In this document: positions 25,092-34,674 of the stretch, piece by piece
How positions within the stretch are numbered: position 1 is the first letter of the stretch
Layout of the letters: each line of letters begins with the position of its first letter
Origin: Streptomyces canus 299MFChir4.1
GTDB lineage: Bacteria; Actinomycetota; Actinomycetes; Streptomycetales; Streptomycetaceae
Assembly (NCBI RefSeq): GCF_000383615.1
Contig: NZ_KB911619.1
Location: forward strand, 1-64,000
Reading direction: 5' to 3'
DNA length: 64,000 nt
Translations under genes and position numbers: made by a program
Notes under the pieces: generated by a model
Databases searched by the model: none
The model's input: only the letters and a program-made list of their open reading frames with translations
Told to the model about the DNA's origin: nothing

Positions 25092-25125
25092 GCGGTCGGG
25101 TCGACTCGTGGGGCGACCCGACCGC
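25092..25125 (+). terminator. 12-bp hairpin after the hydrolase gene
   Basis: GCGGTCGGGTCG (25092-25103) pairs perfectly with CGACCCGACCGC (25114-25125) across a 10-base loop, beginning 8 bases after the hydrolase stop codon. Strong GC stem without a U-run, as usual in actinomycetes. Confidence 0.7.
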
Positions 25126-25262
25126 GGAATGGGCAGCAGAGCCACATCGGGGCTCAGGCCAGTGTGCGAGGCCACCTCTGCGGCCGAGGCCCGACTGACA
25201 GTCATGAGATACCGGTAGACGGACTCTTCGGCGTCCGACACCCCTGCAGCCCTCAGCGTCAT
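25126..25262 (-). pseudogene. LuxR/TrmB-type regulator N-terminal fragment
   Basis: From an ATG at 25262 the minus strand reads MTLRAAGVSDAEESVYRYLM then SRASAAEVASHTGLSPD, which is the TrmB-like winged-helix lead found in some actinomycete LuxR regulators (compare the intact gene at 60660). The match ends after about 45 residues, where the frame enters the hydrolase terminator. Remainder deleted. Confidence 0.5.
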
Positions 25263-25330
25263 GGCACCTCCGCGCGACCGGCCGGCTTCAATGGTCGAAC
25301 ACCGTACTGCGCGGTTGTCACAGAGGGGGA

Positions 25331-25363
25331 GGGTGAGCGGGGCTCTCCTGGCCCCGCTCACCC
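25331..25363 (-). terminator. 13-bp hairpin after the subtilase gene
   Basis: GGGTGAGCGGGGC (25331-25343) pairs perfectly with GCCCCGCTCACCC (25351-25363) across a 7-base loop. It begins 19 bases beyond the minus-strand stop of the S8 peptidase gene. Confidence 0.75.
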
Positions 25364-25381
25364 CCTATGGGCTCCGAACGG

Positions 25382-28300
25382 CTATCCGCGGTGCAGGAAG
25401 GCCCGTTGCACGGTCTGCCGCACGGAGTTGCCCGCCGCATCCCGTGCCGTCACCTGCAGTGTCACGTACGCGTCGCCACGTATCCGGTACGGCTTCTTGA
25501 TGGCGGTCTCGAACATGTTGCGCCCGTGGGCTTTCAATTTGGCCTGGTCCCATGTTTTGCCGTCGTCGTAGGAGACCTTGACCTGGAGGCTCACACCGTG
25601 GGGCGCGGCCAGGCCGTCCTGCGAACGGACCGACAGCCCGATCCAGTGGGTACGGCCGGAATCGACGGCGTTGTATGCGTCGACCGGTACGTTGTAGTCG
25701 AGCTGGAGCAGCGGCAGTGGCGTCGTCTCGCCCGCGTTTGCCGAGCGGAACGACCAGGACGTGTCGGTGTCGGTGCCGTACGCCCATTCATCGGAGATCC
25801 GCGAGGTGGTGAGATCGAGTCGGTAATCGGCCGCACCGGAGGGCACCTCGAAGTCCGCGAACCCGCTGTCTGCCTCCGCGACTTTCCGGCCGTCGCGGTA
25901 CAGAGCGGCGGCGGCCGAGTCGCCCTGCGCCGCCTGTGCCGTACCGGCGGTGCCCCAGCCGCCGTCCTCGGCGATCAGCCGTGACTGGTGGCCGGCCTGC
26001 GAGTCGGTGAATTCCGGTATGCGCAGGCTCAGCACGTCGCCCGAGCGCACGGACGGTGTTGCGGTGAAGCGCGGGATCGACGGGCGTACGACGGCTGCCT
26101 GCCAGGTGTCACGCGTCTGCTCACCCGCACGGTAGGTGCGCGGGGCGTCGACCATTCCGACGCTCAACGGCGTGTCCTCACCGAACGTAGTCTGGTGATG
26201 CACCAAGTGTTGCCACACGGTGTCACCGGAACTGACGTATTCCGTTCGGTCGAAACCGGTCGGTACGTAGCGGGTGTACTGCAGCCAGGCGATGTCCTGA
26301 TACGGCCTTCGGGCGAAGCGCTGCTCGCTCTCCCAGCGTGCGCCGCCGTTGTCCGCGTATCTGGCCTTCACCACGGCGCTGTTGCGCTCGGACACCGTGT
26401 ACACCACCGTCTGGGGGATGCGCTGAGACGACACCTGCATGACGTCGTACAGGTACGGGCTGCGAGCGGTGCCGGTGAACTCGACTGTGGTGTCCCCCTT
26501 GCCGATCCGCTTCACCAGGGCGGCTCCGGCCTCGGCGCCGATCCTGACGGTCGGCACTGCCCAGCGGTCACCGGCCGGGCGCCAGCGGGTCCAGGGGATG
26601 TCGCTGAAATGGACGAGCACGACGCCGCGTGCGCCGGCGGCCGCGGCCTGCCTGGCCAACTCTCCTTCGTCGACGTTCTGTTCGTTGGTGAGCACTGCGA
26701 GTCTGCCTCGCGCCCGGCGGAAGGTCGGAGAGGAGGCGTCCCCCGCGTTCACGGCGGTCAGGCGCGTTCCCTTTTCGTCGAAGAGCGGTGAGGACGGCAT
26801 GTAGTAGGCGTCCGGTGTCTCCTTGCCGCCGTGGCCTCCCGTTACGGTCATCTCAAGGAGTGGTGCGACGAGTTGCCAGCGCGAGGCGAACTCGAAGGTG
26901 CCGTCGGTGACGGCGGCCGTGGGACTGACGTACAGGCGCTTGCCGATGTCGAAGTACATCGTGCCCTGGAGCAGGCTGTGCCCGTCGATCTTCCGGTACG
27001 TCTGGTAGCTGAGGATGCCGCGCTGCTCGGCCGGCCGGGGCGTGCGGATGTCGACCAGCGTCGTCTTGCGCAGGTCGAGCGTGACGGACATGTCCTTGGT
27101 GACCTTGACCTCCGGCAGGACCACGTGGCGCAGTTCCTGTCCGTCGGCGGCCGGGTCCAGGGAGGAGTAGTCCAACTGGTAGGTGCCCTCCTCGACCTCG
27201 GCGACGGCAGGGTCGGTGCTGGTGTAGCCGACGAAGCCGTCGGTACCCCAGAGCGTCGGCAGCGCCTCCACCTGCTTGCCCGTGAGGTCCACCGTTTTGA
27301 CGGTCAGCCGGTGCGTGGGTCCCTGCACGGCCAGGCTGACCGTGGTGTGCACGGTGACCTTGCCGTCCTCGGAGACCGCGGTCACGTATCCGTAGTAGTC
27401 GCCCCGCTGGACTCGGGCAGGATCGACCGTCAGCGGCACCTCGGCGGTGGCGCCCGCGGGTACCCGCACTGAGCCGGATCCGAGCGTTACCGCCCCTTGC
27501 CCGGGCGTGCGGCCTCCGGCTGTGGCCAACCGGGACGTGAGTGCCAGTGTGATGTCGGCGTCCGAGGCGTTCGTGTACCGCACTTGCGTCGTACGGACCG
27601 TGCCACCGCCGGTATCGAACGGCCCCAGGGCGACGGTGCCGGTCGCGGTCACGGGACCCAGAGCGGCCGCCGCCACGTCGAGGAGCCCGCCGCCCTGCTC
27701 GGTCACCGCCTGGTCCGATGCCGTGTGAGCCGTACTGATGAGCGCGTCCTTCAACTGGGCCGCGTTCCAGTCCGGGTGGCGCTGAGCGAGCAGCGCGGCC
27801 GCGCCCGCCACATGCGGTGTCGCCATCGACGTACCGGAAGCCGCTACATGCAGTGCATCGACCGGCTCACCCATCGTCGTTCCTGCCGCGCGAGCCGCAA
27901 CGATGCCGACACCGGGTGCTGTCAGATCGGGCTTGACGGCGTCGTCTTCCGTACGGGGACCACGGCTGGAGAACGACGCGAGCCTGCCGGCGCGATCGAC
28001 TGCCCCGACGGTGAGCGCCGCGTCCGCGGCGCCGGGGGAGCCGATCGTGCCCGGCCCCTGCTCACCGCTGTTGCCCGCCGCGACGACGAACAACGTGCCT
28101 GTGCGCTCCGAGAGTTCGTTCAGCGCGAGGCTCATCGGGTCCGTGCCATCGCTCGGACTGTCCGAACCCAGACTCATGTTGACAACCCTGGCGCCCGTGT
28201 GTGCCGCCCATTCCATTCCGGCGATCACCTGGGACTCGCTGCCGAAGCCGTCGTCCCCGAGCACCTTCCCGACGAGCAGGTCGGCGGCGGGCGCCACACC

Positions 28301-29188
28301 CTTGCCCCCCTTGCCACCACTGGACGCGGCTCCACTGCCCCCGACGATGGACGCCACATGCGTACCGTGCCCGAAGGCGTCCCCGGTACCGGAACTGCCG
28401 GAGAAGTCCTTGGCCTCGGAGATCCGACCGGCCAGGTCTGGATGCGACTGGTCCGCGCCGGTGTCCAGCACGGCGACCTTGACCGACTCGCCGTGCAATC
28501 CGGCGTTCCACACGGTCGGAGCACCGATCTGGGGAACGCTGCGGTCCAGGGTGGAGCGAACCCGGCCGTCCAGCCAGACCCGCGGGGAGCCGGACGTCTT
28601 GGCAGTGCGTGGCTGAACGTCCTCCCTCGCCAACTGCTTCCAGAACCTGCCGAGGTCCTCCTCGGCCACCCGCACGGACCGCGCGCCGATGCTGTCCAGC
28701 CGGCGGACCGGGGAGCCACTCTCGGCCAGGCTGCTCAACCGCCGTACTGCGGGCGCCGCCGCCCCATCGGCTCCCGCCACGATCAGTGGGAGCGCGTCGC
28801 TGTGCGCCTCGTCGTACCGTTGGGCGAGGAGCCCGCTGACGTCGAACAGATCCCGGTCCAACAGCCCCGCCGAGACCAGGTCCCCGGCGTCAGAGGGCAG
28901 GACTGTCAAGCGCCCGTCCTCCTCGTACGTGCGGAAGACGATGTGCCGTCGTCCGGGCCCGGGTGTGACCGAGGCGGTCCTCCGGCCTGTCGTGTCCGTG
29001 CTCACGGCCACTCGGTCACCCGTGATCAGACGAACGCTGCCGGCGCTCTTCGGTGCTGCCGCGCCGACCACCGCCTGCGCCGTGTGTGGTGCACCGCTGT
29101 CGGCTGCCACCGGCGAAACGGCTCCGGCGGCCAGGGCAAGTCCCGTCGATATCGCCGCCACTGGGCGGATCCGTCTCATCCTTGTCAT
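25382..29188 (-). CDS. secreted S8 (subtilisin-type) serine peptidase
   Basis: A 1268-residue secreted protease. The lead RRIRPVAAISTGLALAAGA is a signal peptide. A propeptide-like region runs to about residue 215. The catalytic domain has Asp242 (VLDTGAD), His274 (FGHGTHVAS), oxyanion Asn373 (AAGNSG) and Ser454 (SGTSMATPHVAG). A PA-like insert lies far downstream (LAVLTNEQNVDEGEL, GARGVVLVHF). The C-terminal 700 residues are beta-rich, with repeats of ATVTAVSEDG type, and probably mediate substrate or wall contact. ATG at 29188 is chosen for the signal peptide and GGAAGG site; the frame is open to 29518. It would digest extracellular protein. Confidence 0.88.
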   Translation of the reverse strand: MTRMRRIRPVAAISTGLALAAGAVSPVAADSGAPHTAQAVVGAAAPKSAGSVRLITGDRVAVSTDTTGRRTASVTPGPGRRHIVFRTYEEDGRLTVLPSDAGDLVSAGLLDRDLFDVSGLLAQRYDEAHSDALPLIVAGADGAAAPAVRRLSSLAESGSPVRRLDSIGARSVRVAEEDLGRFWKQLAREDVQPRTAKTSGSPRVWLDGRVRSTLDRSVPQIGAPTVWNAGLHGESVKVAVLDTGADQSHPDLAGRISEAKDFSGSSGTGDAFGHGTHVASIVGGSGAASSGGKGGKGVAPAADLLVGKVLGDDGFGSESQVIAGMEWAAHTGARVVNMSLGSDSPSDGTDPMSLALNELSERTGTLFVVAAGNSGEQGPGTIGSPGAADAALTVGAVDRAGRLASFSSRGPRTEDDAVKPDLTAPGVGIVAARAAGTTMGEPVDALHVAASGTSMATPHVAGAAALLAQRHPDWNAAQLKDALISTAHTASDQAVTEQGGGLLDVAAAALGPVTATGTVALGPFDTGGGTVRTTQVRYTNASDADITLALTSRLATAGGRTPGQGAVTLGSGSVRVPAGATAEVPLTVDPARVQRGDYYGYVTAVSEDGKVTVHTTVSLAVQGPTHRLTVKTVDLTGKQVEALPTLWGTDGFVGYTSTDPAVAEVEEGTYQLDYSSLDPAADGQELRHVVLPEVKVTKDMSVTLDLRKTTLVDIRTPRPAEQRGILSYQTYRKIDGHSLLQGTMYFDIGKRLYVSPTAAVTDGTFEFASRWQLVAPLLEMTVTGGHGGKETPDAYYMPSSPLFDEKGTRLTAVNAGDASSPTFRRARGRLAVLTNEQNVDEGELARQAAAAGARGVVLVHFSDIPWTRWRPAGDRWAVPTVRIGAEAGAALVKRIGKGDTTVEFTGTARSPYLYDVMQVSSQRIPQTVVYTVSERNSAVVKARYADNGGARWESEQRFARRPYQDIAWLQYTRYVPTGFDRTEYVSSGDTVWQHLVHHQTTFGEDTPLSVGMVDAPRTYRAGEQTRDTWQAAVVRPSIPRFTATPSVRSGDVLSLRIPEFTDSQAGHQSRLIAEDGGWGTAGTAQAAQGDSAAAALYRDGRKVAEADSGFADFEVPSGAADYRLDLTTSRISDEWAYGTDTDTSWSFRSANAGETTPLPLLQLDYNVPVDAYNAVDSGRTHWIGLSVRSQDGLAAPHGVSLQVKVSYDDGKTWDQAKLKAHGRNMFETAIKKPYRIRGDAYVTLQVTARDAAGNSVRQTVQRAFLHRG

Positions 29189-29914
29189 GCCTTCCGTCGT
29201 ACGCGCGGAGAAGTTCACGCGGTCGACAGAATCTGGTGCTACCGATCCTGATGTCACTTGTTTTCGCTGGCACAGGTGGGACATGTCGCAACCGCGACAG
29301 CAGGGCGCTACGGCGCGTTGCACGCCACGGGCATGGCTCATGTCCTGCGCCAGATACCCGGCGGCCAAAGCGGACGAGGAAGCCGAGGACGCGTCAGCCC
29401 TGCAACTTGCCGTGGACCACGCGTTGAAGGCATGGCCTCGCCTCCCCGCACCGGGCCAACCTCCGCGCAGGGAAGGGCAACGCCGAGTCTCCTTGTGTCG
29501 ATTTGTGCCGATCACCATCGACTTGAGCAGCGGTCATGCACCCATCGGTCGTCGGACCGCCGGAAGAGCAGGAACTCGCTGCTCGTCGTCGGGACGACGG
29601 GGTGCGGGAGGAAGCCGATCCAGCCCGGCACCGGCAGCAGTGACCATAGATCGGCACGCGGTGTGGCCGACAGGGGGAGGCGGGCTAAATCCTGTCGCCG
29701 TTTCAGCCGCTTCAATGTGCTGAGCTGATGTCGCTCGGCTGCCCCATGGCGTGCCGGGCCGCCGAGTGAAGCACGTCGTTGGCACCGCCGCCATCCGAGC
29801 CGCTGACTCGTTTGACGAGTGGGTTGCGGGTCGTCTGTGGCGATCAGACTGGACAGCAGGGCCTGGTCGGCTGGTGTGGTCGCGGCCGCGTCATCCGCGA
29901 CGGCGACGGATCCG
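29189..29914. other. 725-base gap with no supported gene
   Basis: The stretch between the subtilase and PucR genes holds several ORFs with no motifs and with codon patterns reflecting only GC content. No hairpin or repeat stands out. The subtilase promoter should lie in the left part of it (about 29200-29280). Confidence 0.4.
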
Positions 29915-31141
29915 TCAGTCCAGCAGCCGAAGTTGAGCGATCTTGACGGCGAGGTGGGCGGTCAGACGGTCGTTGCCGTGGGAGAGGGACAGGCCGGTGA
30001 GATCCTCGATGCGGCGCAGGCGGTGGTAGAGCGTGGAGCGGTGGATGTGCAGCAGTGCCGCGGAGCGCCCGGTGTCGCCCGCGGCGTCGAGATAGGTGGT
30101 GAGGGTTTCTGTCAGCTCGGGGTCACCGGAGCGCGGGTGCAGCAGGGTGCGGAGGCTCGCGGGCATGCTCTCGGCGAGCTCGGAGGGCGGAAGCCTGGCG
30201 AGGAGCCCGTAGATGCCCAGGCGGCTGTAGAGCGTCACTGCTTCGCCGCTGCCCGTCCTGCGGGCGACCTCTGCGGCGTGCATTGCCTCGAGGTACGTGG
30301 TGGCGGCGTCGGTGAGGCCGCGGGCGACTTGGCCGACTCCGACGCGGAAGGCCGCTGCCCAGTGGGGTGACGACTCCTCCCGCAGGCGCCCGCTGAGCGC
30401 CCCCGCCAGTTCTTCGGCGCCCGCTGCCGCGCGCTCGTCGCCGGCCCTGGGGTGGATGCTGAGGACCAGGGCGTGGTCGGGGCGGACCAGGGACAGGACA
30501 CTCCCGGGGGCGGCCTGGCGGCGGATGTGCTCGACGGCCAGGTGCAGGACGAGCCGCCGCTCCTGCGGCAGCGGTTCGCCCGGCCCGTCGGCGGGGACGG
30601 CGACGACGGCCACGGTGCGGCCGGCCGTGGCGAGTTCCTCCTCGATGACCGCCTGGGCGGCCTCGGCGCGCAGGACGGGGTTCTCGGCGACGAGGTCGCG
30701 CACGAGTTCCCGCTCGCGGCCCCGGGCGATCTCGTCGCGCAGGTGTTCCCCGTGGAGGATCAGCGCGGCCTGACGGGCGGCCGCCCGCAGGGCATCGGCC
30801 TCCCGGGGGCCGGCCGGCCCTTCGTTGGCGGTGAGCCAGAGGTAGCCGAGCAGGGCGTCGTGGTGCCGGATCGGCATGCCGTAGCGGGCGACGGCGATGC
30901 CGATCTCCGGGCGCGGCGGGACGGTGAACAGATCCGTGGCCCGCGCGGCGCCCGCGGCCGCCACGTGATTGACGAGCTCACTCGACACCTCTCGGTGCAT
31001 GAGGGACTCGATGCGTGCGGCGTCGGCCTCGCCGTGATGGGCGCTGTGCGCCACGAGCCGGACCCAGCGGTCGTCCACGGCCACGGAGCGCCCCAGCCGG
31101 GCGCCGAGCGCGTCCACCAACTGCTGCATGTCGCTCGCCAT
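29915..31141 (-). CDS. PucR-family transcriptional regulator
   Basis: A 408-residue regulator. The N-terminal half is a GAF-like sensory region (VAVDDRWVRLVAHSAHHG, HHDALLGYLWLT). The middle GGDEF-like region has RVGVGQVARGLTDAATTYLEA. The C-terminal helix-turn-helix is LTETLTTYLDAAGD and LHIHRSTLYHRLRRIEDLTG, the hallmark of the PucR group, which often control purine, amine or amino-acid use. It is divergent from the FAD oxidoreductase/S9 peptidase operon and is its likely activator. Confidence 0.85.
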   Translation of the reverse strand: MASDMQQLVDALGARLGRSVAVDDRWVRLVAHSAHHGEADAARIESLMHREVSSELVNHVAAAGAARATDLFTVPPRPEIGIAVARYGMPIRHHDALLGYLWLTANEGPAGPREADALRAAARQAALILHGEHLRDEIARGRERELVRDLVAENPVLRAEAAQAVIEEELATAGRTVAVVAVPADGPGEPLPQERRLVLHLAVEHIRRQAAPGSVLSLVRPDHALVLSIHPRAGDERAAAGAEELAGALSGRLREESSPHWAAAFRVGVGQVARGLTDAATTYLEAMHAAEVARRTGSGEAVTLYSRLGIYGLLARLPPSELAESMPASLRTLLHPRSGDPELTETLTTYLDAAGDTGRSAALLHIHRSTLYHRLRRIEDLTGLSLSHGNDRLTAHLAVKIAQLRLLD

Positions 31142-31207
31142 GGCCGCAGGCTACCGGTCCGGCCCGCAGACCAGCACCACCGATGTCGCACGATCACCGG
31201 CAAACGA

Positions 31208-31221
31208 GCAACGGATGTTGC
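31208..31221. promoter_or_regulatory. inverted repeat GCAAC-N4-GTTGC in the PucR/operon gap
   Basis: GCAACGGATGTTGC has perfect 5-base arms and is the clearest dyad in the 165-base gap between the PucR gene and the divergent operon. It could be the PucR site. Confidence 0.35.
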
Positions 31222-31306
31222 GGGTCAGAAATCCTGGGCGTGCGTAACGTTCCCGGGGCAGGAGGAAGGGCTGCCCCGGGAGCGGCCCGGTACGGAGGTG
31301 ATCCTT

Positions 31307-32611
31307 GTGTGGACGTCCGCGGACGCGGTGGTCGTCGGCGCCGGCGTGATCGGTTCGTCGATCGCCCTGGAGCTGGCGCGCGGTGGACTGCACGTCAACG
31401 TCGTCGACAAGCTCGCCGGTCCGGGCCACGGCTCCACCAGCGCCTCCAGCGCGGTGGTGCGGTTCACCTATCCGACGCGGGAAGGGGTGGCCGCGGCCTG
31501 GGAGTCCCGGCACTCATGGGAGGCGTGGCGCGATCACCTCGAGGCGCCCGCGGACGAGCAGCTGGCCGTGTTCCACGGCTGCGGGGTCGCTCTGCTCGAT
31601 GTGGAGATGGCGCCGCGCGCCCTGTTCACCCGGCACTTCGACGAGGTCGGCGTCGGCTACGAGGAGTGGGACGCCGACACGCTGGCCGCGCGGCTGCCCG
31701 CGGTGGACACCGGCCGCTACTGGCCGCCCCGGCCGGTGGACGACGACGCCTTCTTCGAAGGGCCGCACGGCCGCCTCGGCGCGCTGTTCACCCCAGAGGG
31801 CGGCTACGTCAACGACCCGCAGCTGGCCGCGGCGAACCTTGCCGCCGCCGCACGCCGCCACGGCGCCGCCTTCCAGTGGAGGGCCCAGGTGGCCGCGGTC
31901 CTGCGGGCGCGCGGCAGGGTCTGCGGCGTCCGGCTCCACGACGGCACGGAACTTCACTCCCGCGTCGTCGTCAACGCGGCCGGCCCCTGGTCGGGGCACG
32001 TGAACCGGCTGGCGGGGGTCGGCGACGACTTCACGGTGGGCGTGCGGCCGCTGCGCCAGGAGGTGCACCTCGTAGCGGCCCCGCCCGGCTACCACCCCGG
32101 CGGCGCGAGCGGTCCGGTCATCGCCGACATGGACCTCGGCACGTATCTGCGGCCCGAGGGCAGGGAGTTCCTGCTGGTCGGCGGGGTGGAGCCGGAGTGC
32201 GATCCGCTGGAGTGGCTGGAGCGTCCCGAGGACGGCCGCCCCCACGTCTCCGCTCCGCGGTTCCGCACGCAGGTGATGCGGGCGGCCCGCAGACTGCCCG
32301 GCCTGGGCGTGCCCAACCGGCCCAGCGGAGTGGCGGGAGCGTACGACGTCAGCGACGACTGGACGCCCGTCTACGACCGCACCGGCCTGGACGGCTTCTA
32401 CGTGGCGATCGGCACCAGCGGAAACCAGTTCAAGAACGCTCCGCTGGTCGGACGCCTCATGGCCACGCTGATCCACGGCGTCGAGGCCGGGCACGACCAC
32501 GACCGAGAGCCTCTCGTTCACACCGCCGAGCACACCGGCCAGCGCATCGGGCTCGGCGCCTTCTCGCGCCGCCGGCAGCCGTCGGGTTCGACCGGCACCG
32601 TCCTCGGCTGA
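31307..32611 (+). CDS. FAD-dependent oxidoreductase (DAO/sarcosine oxidase-like)
   Basis: A 434-residue flavoprotein of the DAO superfamily. DAVVVGAGVIGSSIALELAR is the N-terminal dinucleotide fold. STSASSAVVRFTYPTREG, VVVNAAGPWSGHVNRLAG, GVRPLRQEVHLV and, near the end, GFYVAIGTSGNQFKNAPLVG follow, as in sarcosine and dimethylglycine oxidases. It probably oxidises an N-substituted amino acid or D-amino acid in the cytoplasm. GTG at 31307 has GGAGG 8 bases upstream. It is first of three genes: two S9 peptidases follow after 47 and 33 bases, suggesting that peptides supply the amine substrate. Exact substrate unknown. Confidence 0.85.
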   Translation: MWTSADAVVVGAGVIGSSIALELARGGLHVNVVDKLAGPGHGSTSASSAVVRFTYPTREGVAAAWESRHSWEAWRDHLEAPADEQLAVFHGCGVALLDVEMAPRALFTRHFDEVGVGYEEWDADTLAARLPAVDTGRYWPPRPVDDDAFFEGPHGRLGALFTPEGGYVNDPQLAAANLAAAARRHGAAFQWRAQVAAVLRARGRVCGVRLHDGTELHSRVVVNAAGPWSGHVNRLAGVGDDFTVGVRPLRQEVHLVAAPPGYHPGGASGPVIADMDLGTYLRPEGREFLLVGGVEPECDPLEWLERPEDGRPHVSAPRFRTQVMRAARRLPGLGVPNRPSGVAGAYDVSDDWTPVYDRTGLDGFYVAIGTSGNQFKNAPLVGRLMATLIHGVEAGHDHDREPLVHTAEHTGQRIGLGAFSRRRQPSGSTGTVLG

Positions 32612-32658
32612 CCTCCGGCGGAGCAGTCCCCTCGCCCCACATTCACCAAGGGAGAGCC

Positions 32659-34641
32659 ATGGAAACCGGGTCCGCGAAGACGACGTCACGCAGCGCCGTC
32701 GAGGAGCATCTGCGCCGCCTGCACCAGCCGGCCTTCGGCACACCGCACGCGCTGCGCGAAGCGCACATCACCGCCGACGGCCGGCATGTCACCGTCACCG
32801 GAGTCGTCCTCGACGCCCTCGAAGGTCTTCCGCGCACCGCCGTCTACACCGCCGAGGACGGGCGCCTGGTACCCGTCTCCGCCGCGCACGGCTCGGCGCA
32901 CGGCGCCTCCCACTCCCCGGACGGCAGCACCCTCGCCTTCCTTTCCGACCGGGGCACCCCGCACCGCTTCCAGCTGCACCTGCTCACTCCGGACCGCCTC
33001 GGCGAGGCCGTCGCCGCCCCCGCCGTACCCGGCAGCGTCGAGTACGCGCACTGGTCCCCCGACGGGCGCGCCATCCTGCTCGGCATCGCACCCCTCGACG
33101 CGGATCTGGCGGGCAGCCAGGGCTCGGCGACCGTGGGCACGGCCTCCCCGGAGCCGGACCGGTCCTGGCAGCCGCTGGTCGAGACCGGCGTCGGCGGCGG
33201 GTTCCGCAGCCTGTGGCAGTACAGCCTCGACACCGGCGAGGTGCGGCGGATCTCACCCGAGGGCGTGAACTGCTGGGAGGCGAACTGGTGCGGCCCCGGA
33301 CACGTCCTGGCCGTCGCTTCCGAGGGGGCGGACGAGGACTCCTGGTACGGGGCCACGCTGCGCCTGATCGACCTCGCCGACGGCTCCTGCCGGGAGCTGT
33401 ACCACAGCGACGTCCAGCTCGGCGTGCCCGCCGGGTCCCCGGACGGCGCCACCGCGGCCGTCGTACGGGCCGTGTGCAGCGACCGATGGATCGTCGCCGG
33501 AGACCTCGTCCTCATCGACATCGCCACGGGCCGGTCGCGGACGGCCGAGGTCGGCGGCACGGACGTCACCGCCCTGCAGTGGATCGATGCCGACCGCCTG
33601 GGATTCCTCGGCCTGCGACACCTCGACTCCGTCGCAGGCATCATCGAACCGCGCGACGGCAGCATGACGGAGGTCCTCTCCACCGCGCTCGCCTGCGGCG
33701 GCGCCTCGCCCCTGCCCGCGGGCCGCTTCACCACCGACGGCAGCCTCCTGACCGTGCGGGAGTCCTACGACCTGCCCCAGCGGCTCGTCCTGGCCGACGC
33801 CCGCGGCGAGCACGTGCTTGCCTCCACCGCGCACCCCGGCACCGACTACCTGCGCTCTGTGGCGGGCACCGCCCGCCCGCTGTCCTGGGTGGCCCCGGAC
33901 GGCCTGGAGATCGAGGGGGTGCTGTGCACTCCCGAGGGGCCGGGGCCCTTCCCGCTCGTCGTCAACATCCACGGCGGCCCGGTCTGGGGCTACCGCAACA
34001 CATGGTCGATGAACCACCCGTGGGTGCCGCTGCTCGTCTCGCGTGGCTACGCCGTGCTCAGCCCCAACCCCCGGGGCAGCTCCGGGCGCGGCCAGGAGTT
34101 CGCCCGGCAGGTCGTCGGCGACATGGGGGGCGCCGACGCCCACGACATCCTGGCGGGCATCGACCACCTCGTCGACGAAGGGACCGTCCAGCCTGAACGC
34201 ATCGGGCTCACCGGCGGCAGCTACGGCGGCTACATGTCGTCCTGGCTGGTCACCCAGGACACCCGGATCGCGGCGGCGGTCCCCGTCTCACCCGTCACCG
34301 ACTGGTACAGCCAGTCGCTGACCAGCAACATCGGTGGGTGGGGCAATTCCTTCCTGAAGGCCGACCTCGCCGAGCCCGGCTCGGCCGCCCACACCCGCAG
34401 CCCCGTCTTCCACGCCCACAAGGCGCGCACCCCCTGCCTCGTCGTCGCCGGGGCAAAGGACCGCTGCACGCCTCCCGGGCAGGCACGCGAGTTCCACCAG
34501 GCGCTCCGCGCCCAGGGCATCGAATCGACGCTGCTGATCTACCCCCAGGAGGGGCACGGGGTGCGCAGCCATCCGGCGGTCGCCGACTTCCTCACCCGCG
34601 CCCTCGACTGGTTCGAACGGCACATGCCCGCCCGCCCCTGA
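32659..34641 (+). CDS. S9 peptidase, acylaminoacyl-peptidase-like (S9C)
   Basis: A 660-residue peptidase. The N-terminal beta-propeller (about 50-380) shows HSPDGSTLAFLSDRG and AHWSPDGRAILLG blades. The C-terminal alpha/beta hydrolase has NIHGGP near 435, Ser521 in GGSYGGYM, Asp601 in AGAKDRCTP and His633 in EGHGV. No signal peptide, so it works on peptides inside the cell. GGGAG precedes the ATG. It sits between the FAD oxidase and a second, differently built S9 peptidase. A pair of S9 enzymes with different blade types suggests stepwise cleavage of a blocked or proline-containing peptide. Confidence 0.88.
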   Translation: METGSAKTTSRSAVEEHLRRLHQPAFGTPHALREAHITADGRHVTVTGVVLDALEGLPRTAVYTAEDGRLVPVSAAHGSAHGASHSPDGSTLAFLSDRGTPHRFQLHLLTPDRLGEAVAAPAVPGSVEYAHWSPDGRAILLGIAPLDADLAGSQGSATVGTASPEPDRSWQPLVETGVGGGFRSLWQYSLDTGEVRRISPEGVNCWEANWCGPGHVLAVASEGADEDSWYGATLRLIDLADGSCRELYHSDVQLGVPAGSPDGATAAVVRAVCSDRWIVAGDLVLIDIATGRSRTAEVGGTDVTALQWIDADRLGFLGLRHLDSVAGIIEPRDGSMTEVLSTALACGGASPLPAGRFTTDGSLLTVRESYDLPQRLVLADARGEHVLASTAHPGTDYLRSVAGTARPLSWVAPDGLEIEGVLCTPEGPGPFPLVVNIHGGPVWGYRNTWSMNHPWVPLLVSRGYAVLSPNPRGSSGRGQEFARQVVGDMGGADAHDILAGIDHLVDEGTVQPERIGLTGGSYGGYMSSWLVTQDTRIAAAVPVSPVTDWYSQSLTSNIGGWGNSFLKADLAEPGSAAHTRSPVFHAHKARTPCLVVAGAKDRCTPPGQAREFHQALRAQGIESTLLIYPQEGHGVRSHPAVADFLTRALDWFERHMPARP

Positions 34642-34674
34642 AGCCCCCGAGCAACTGGCAGGAGACGCACCGCC

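Noticed and set aside
31514..32743. A 409-residue minus-strand ORF
   Set aside because: Antisense to the FAD oxidoreductase; composition is the mirror of that gene.
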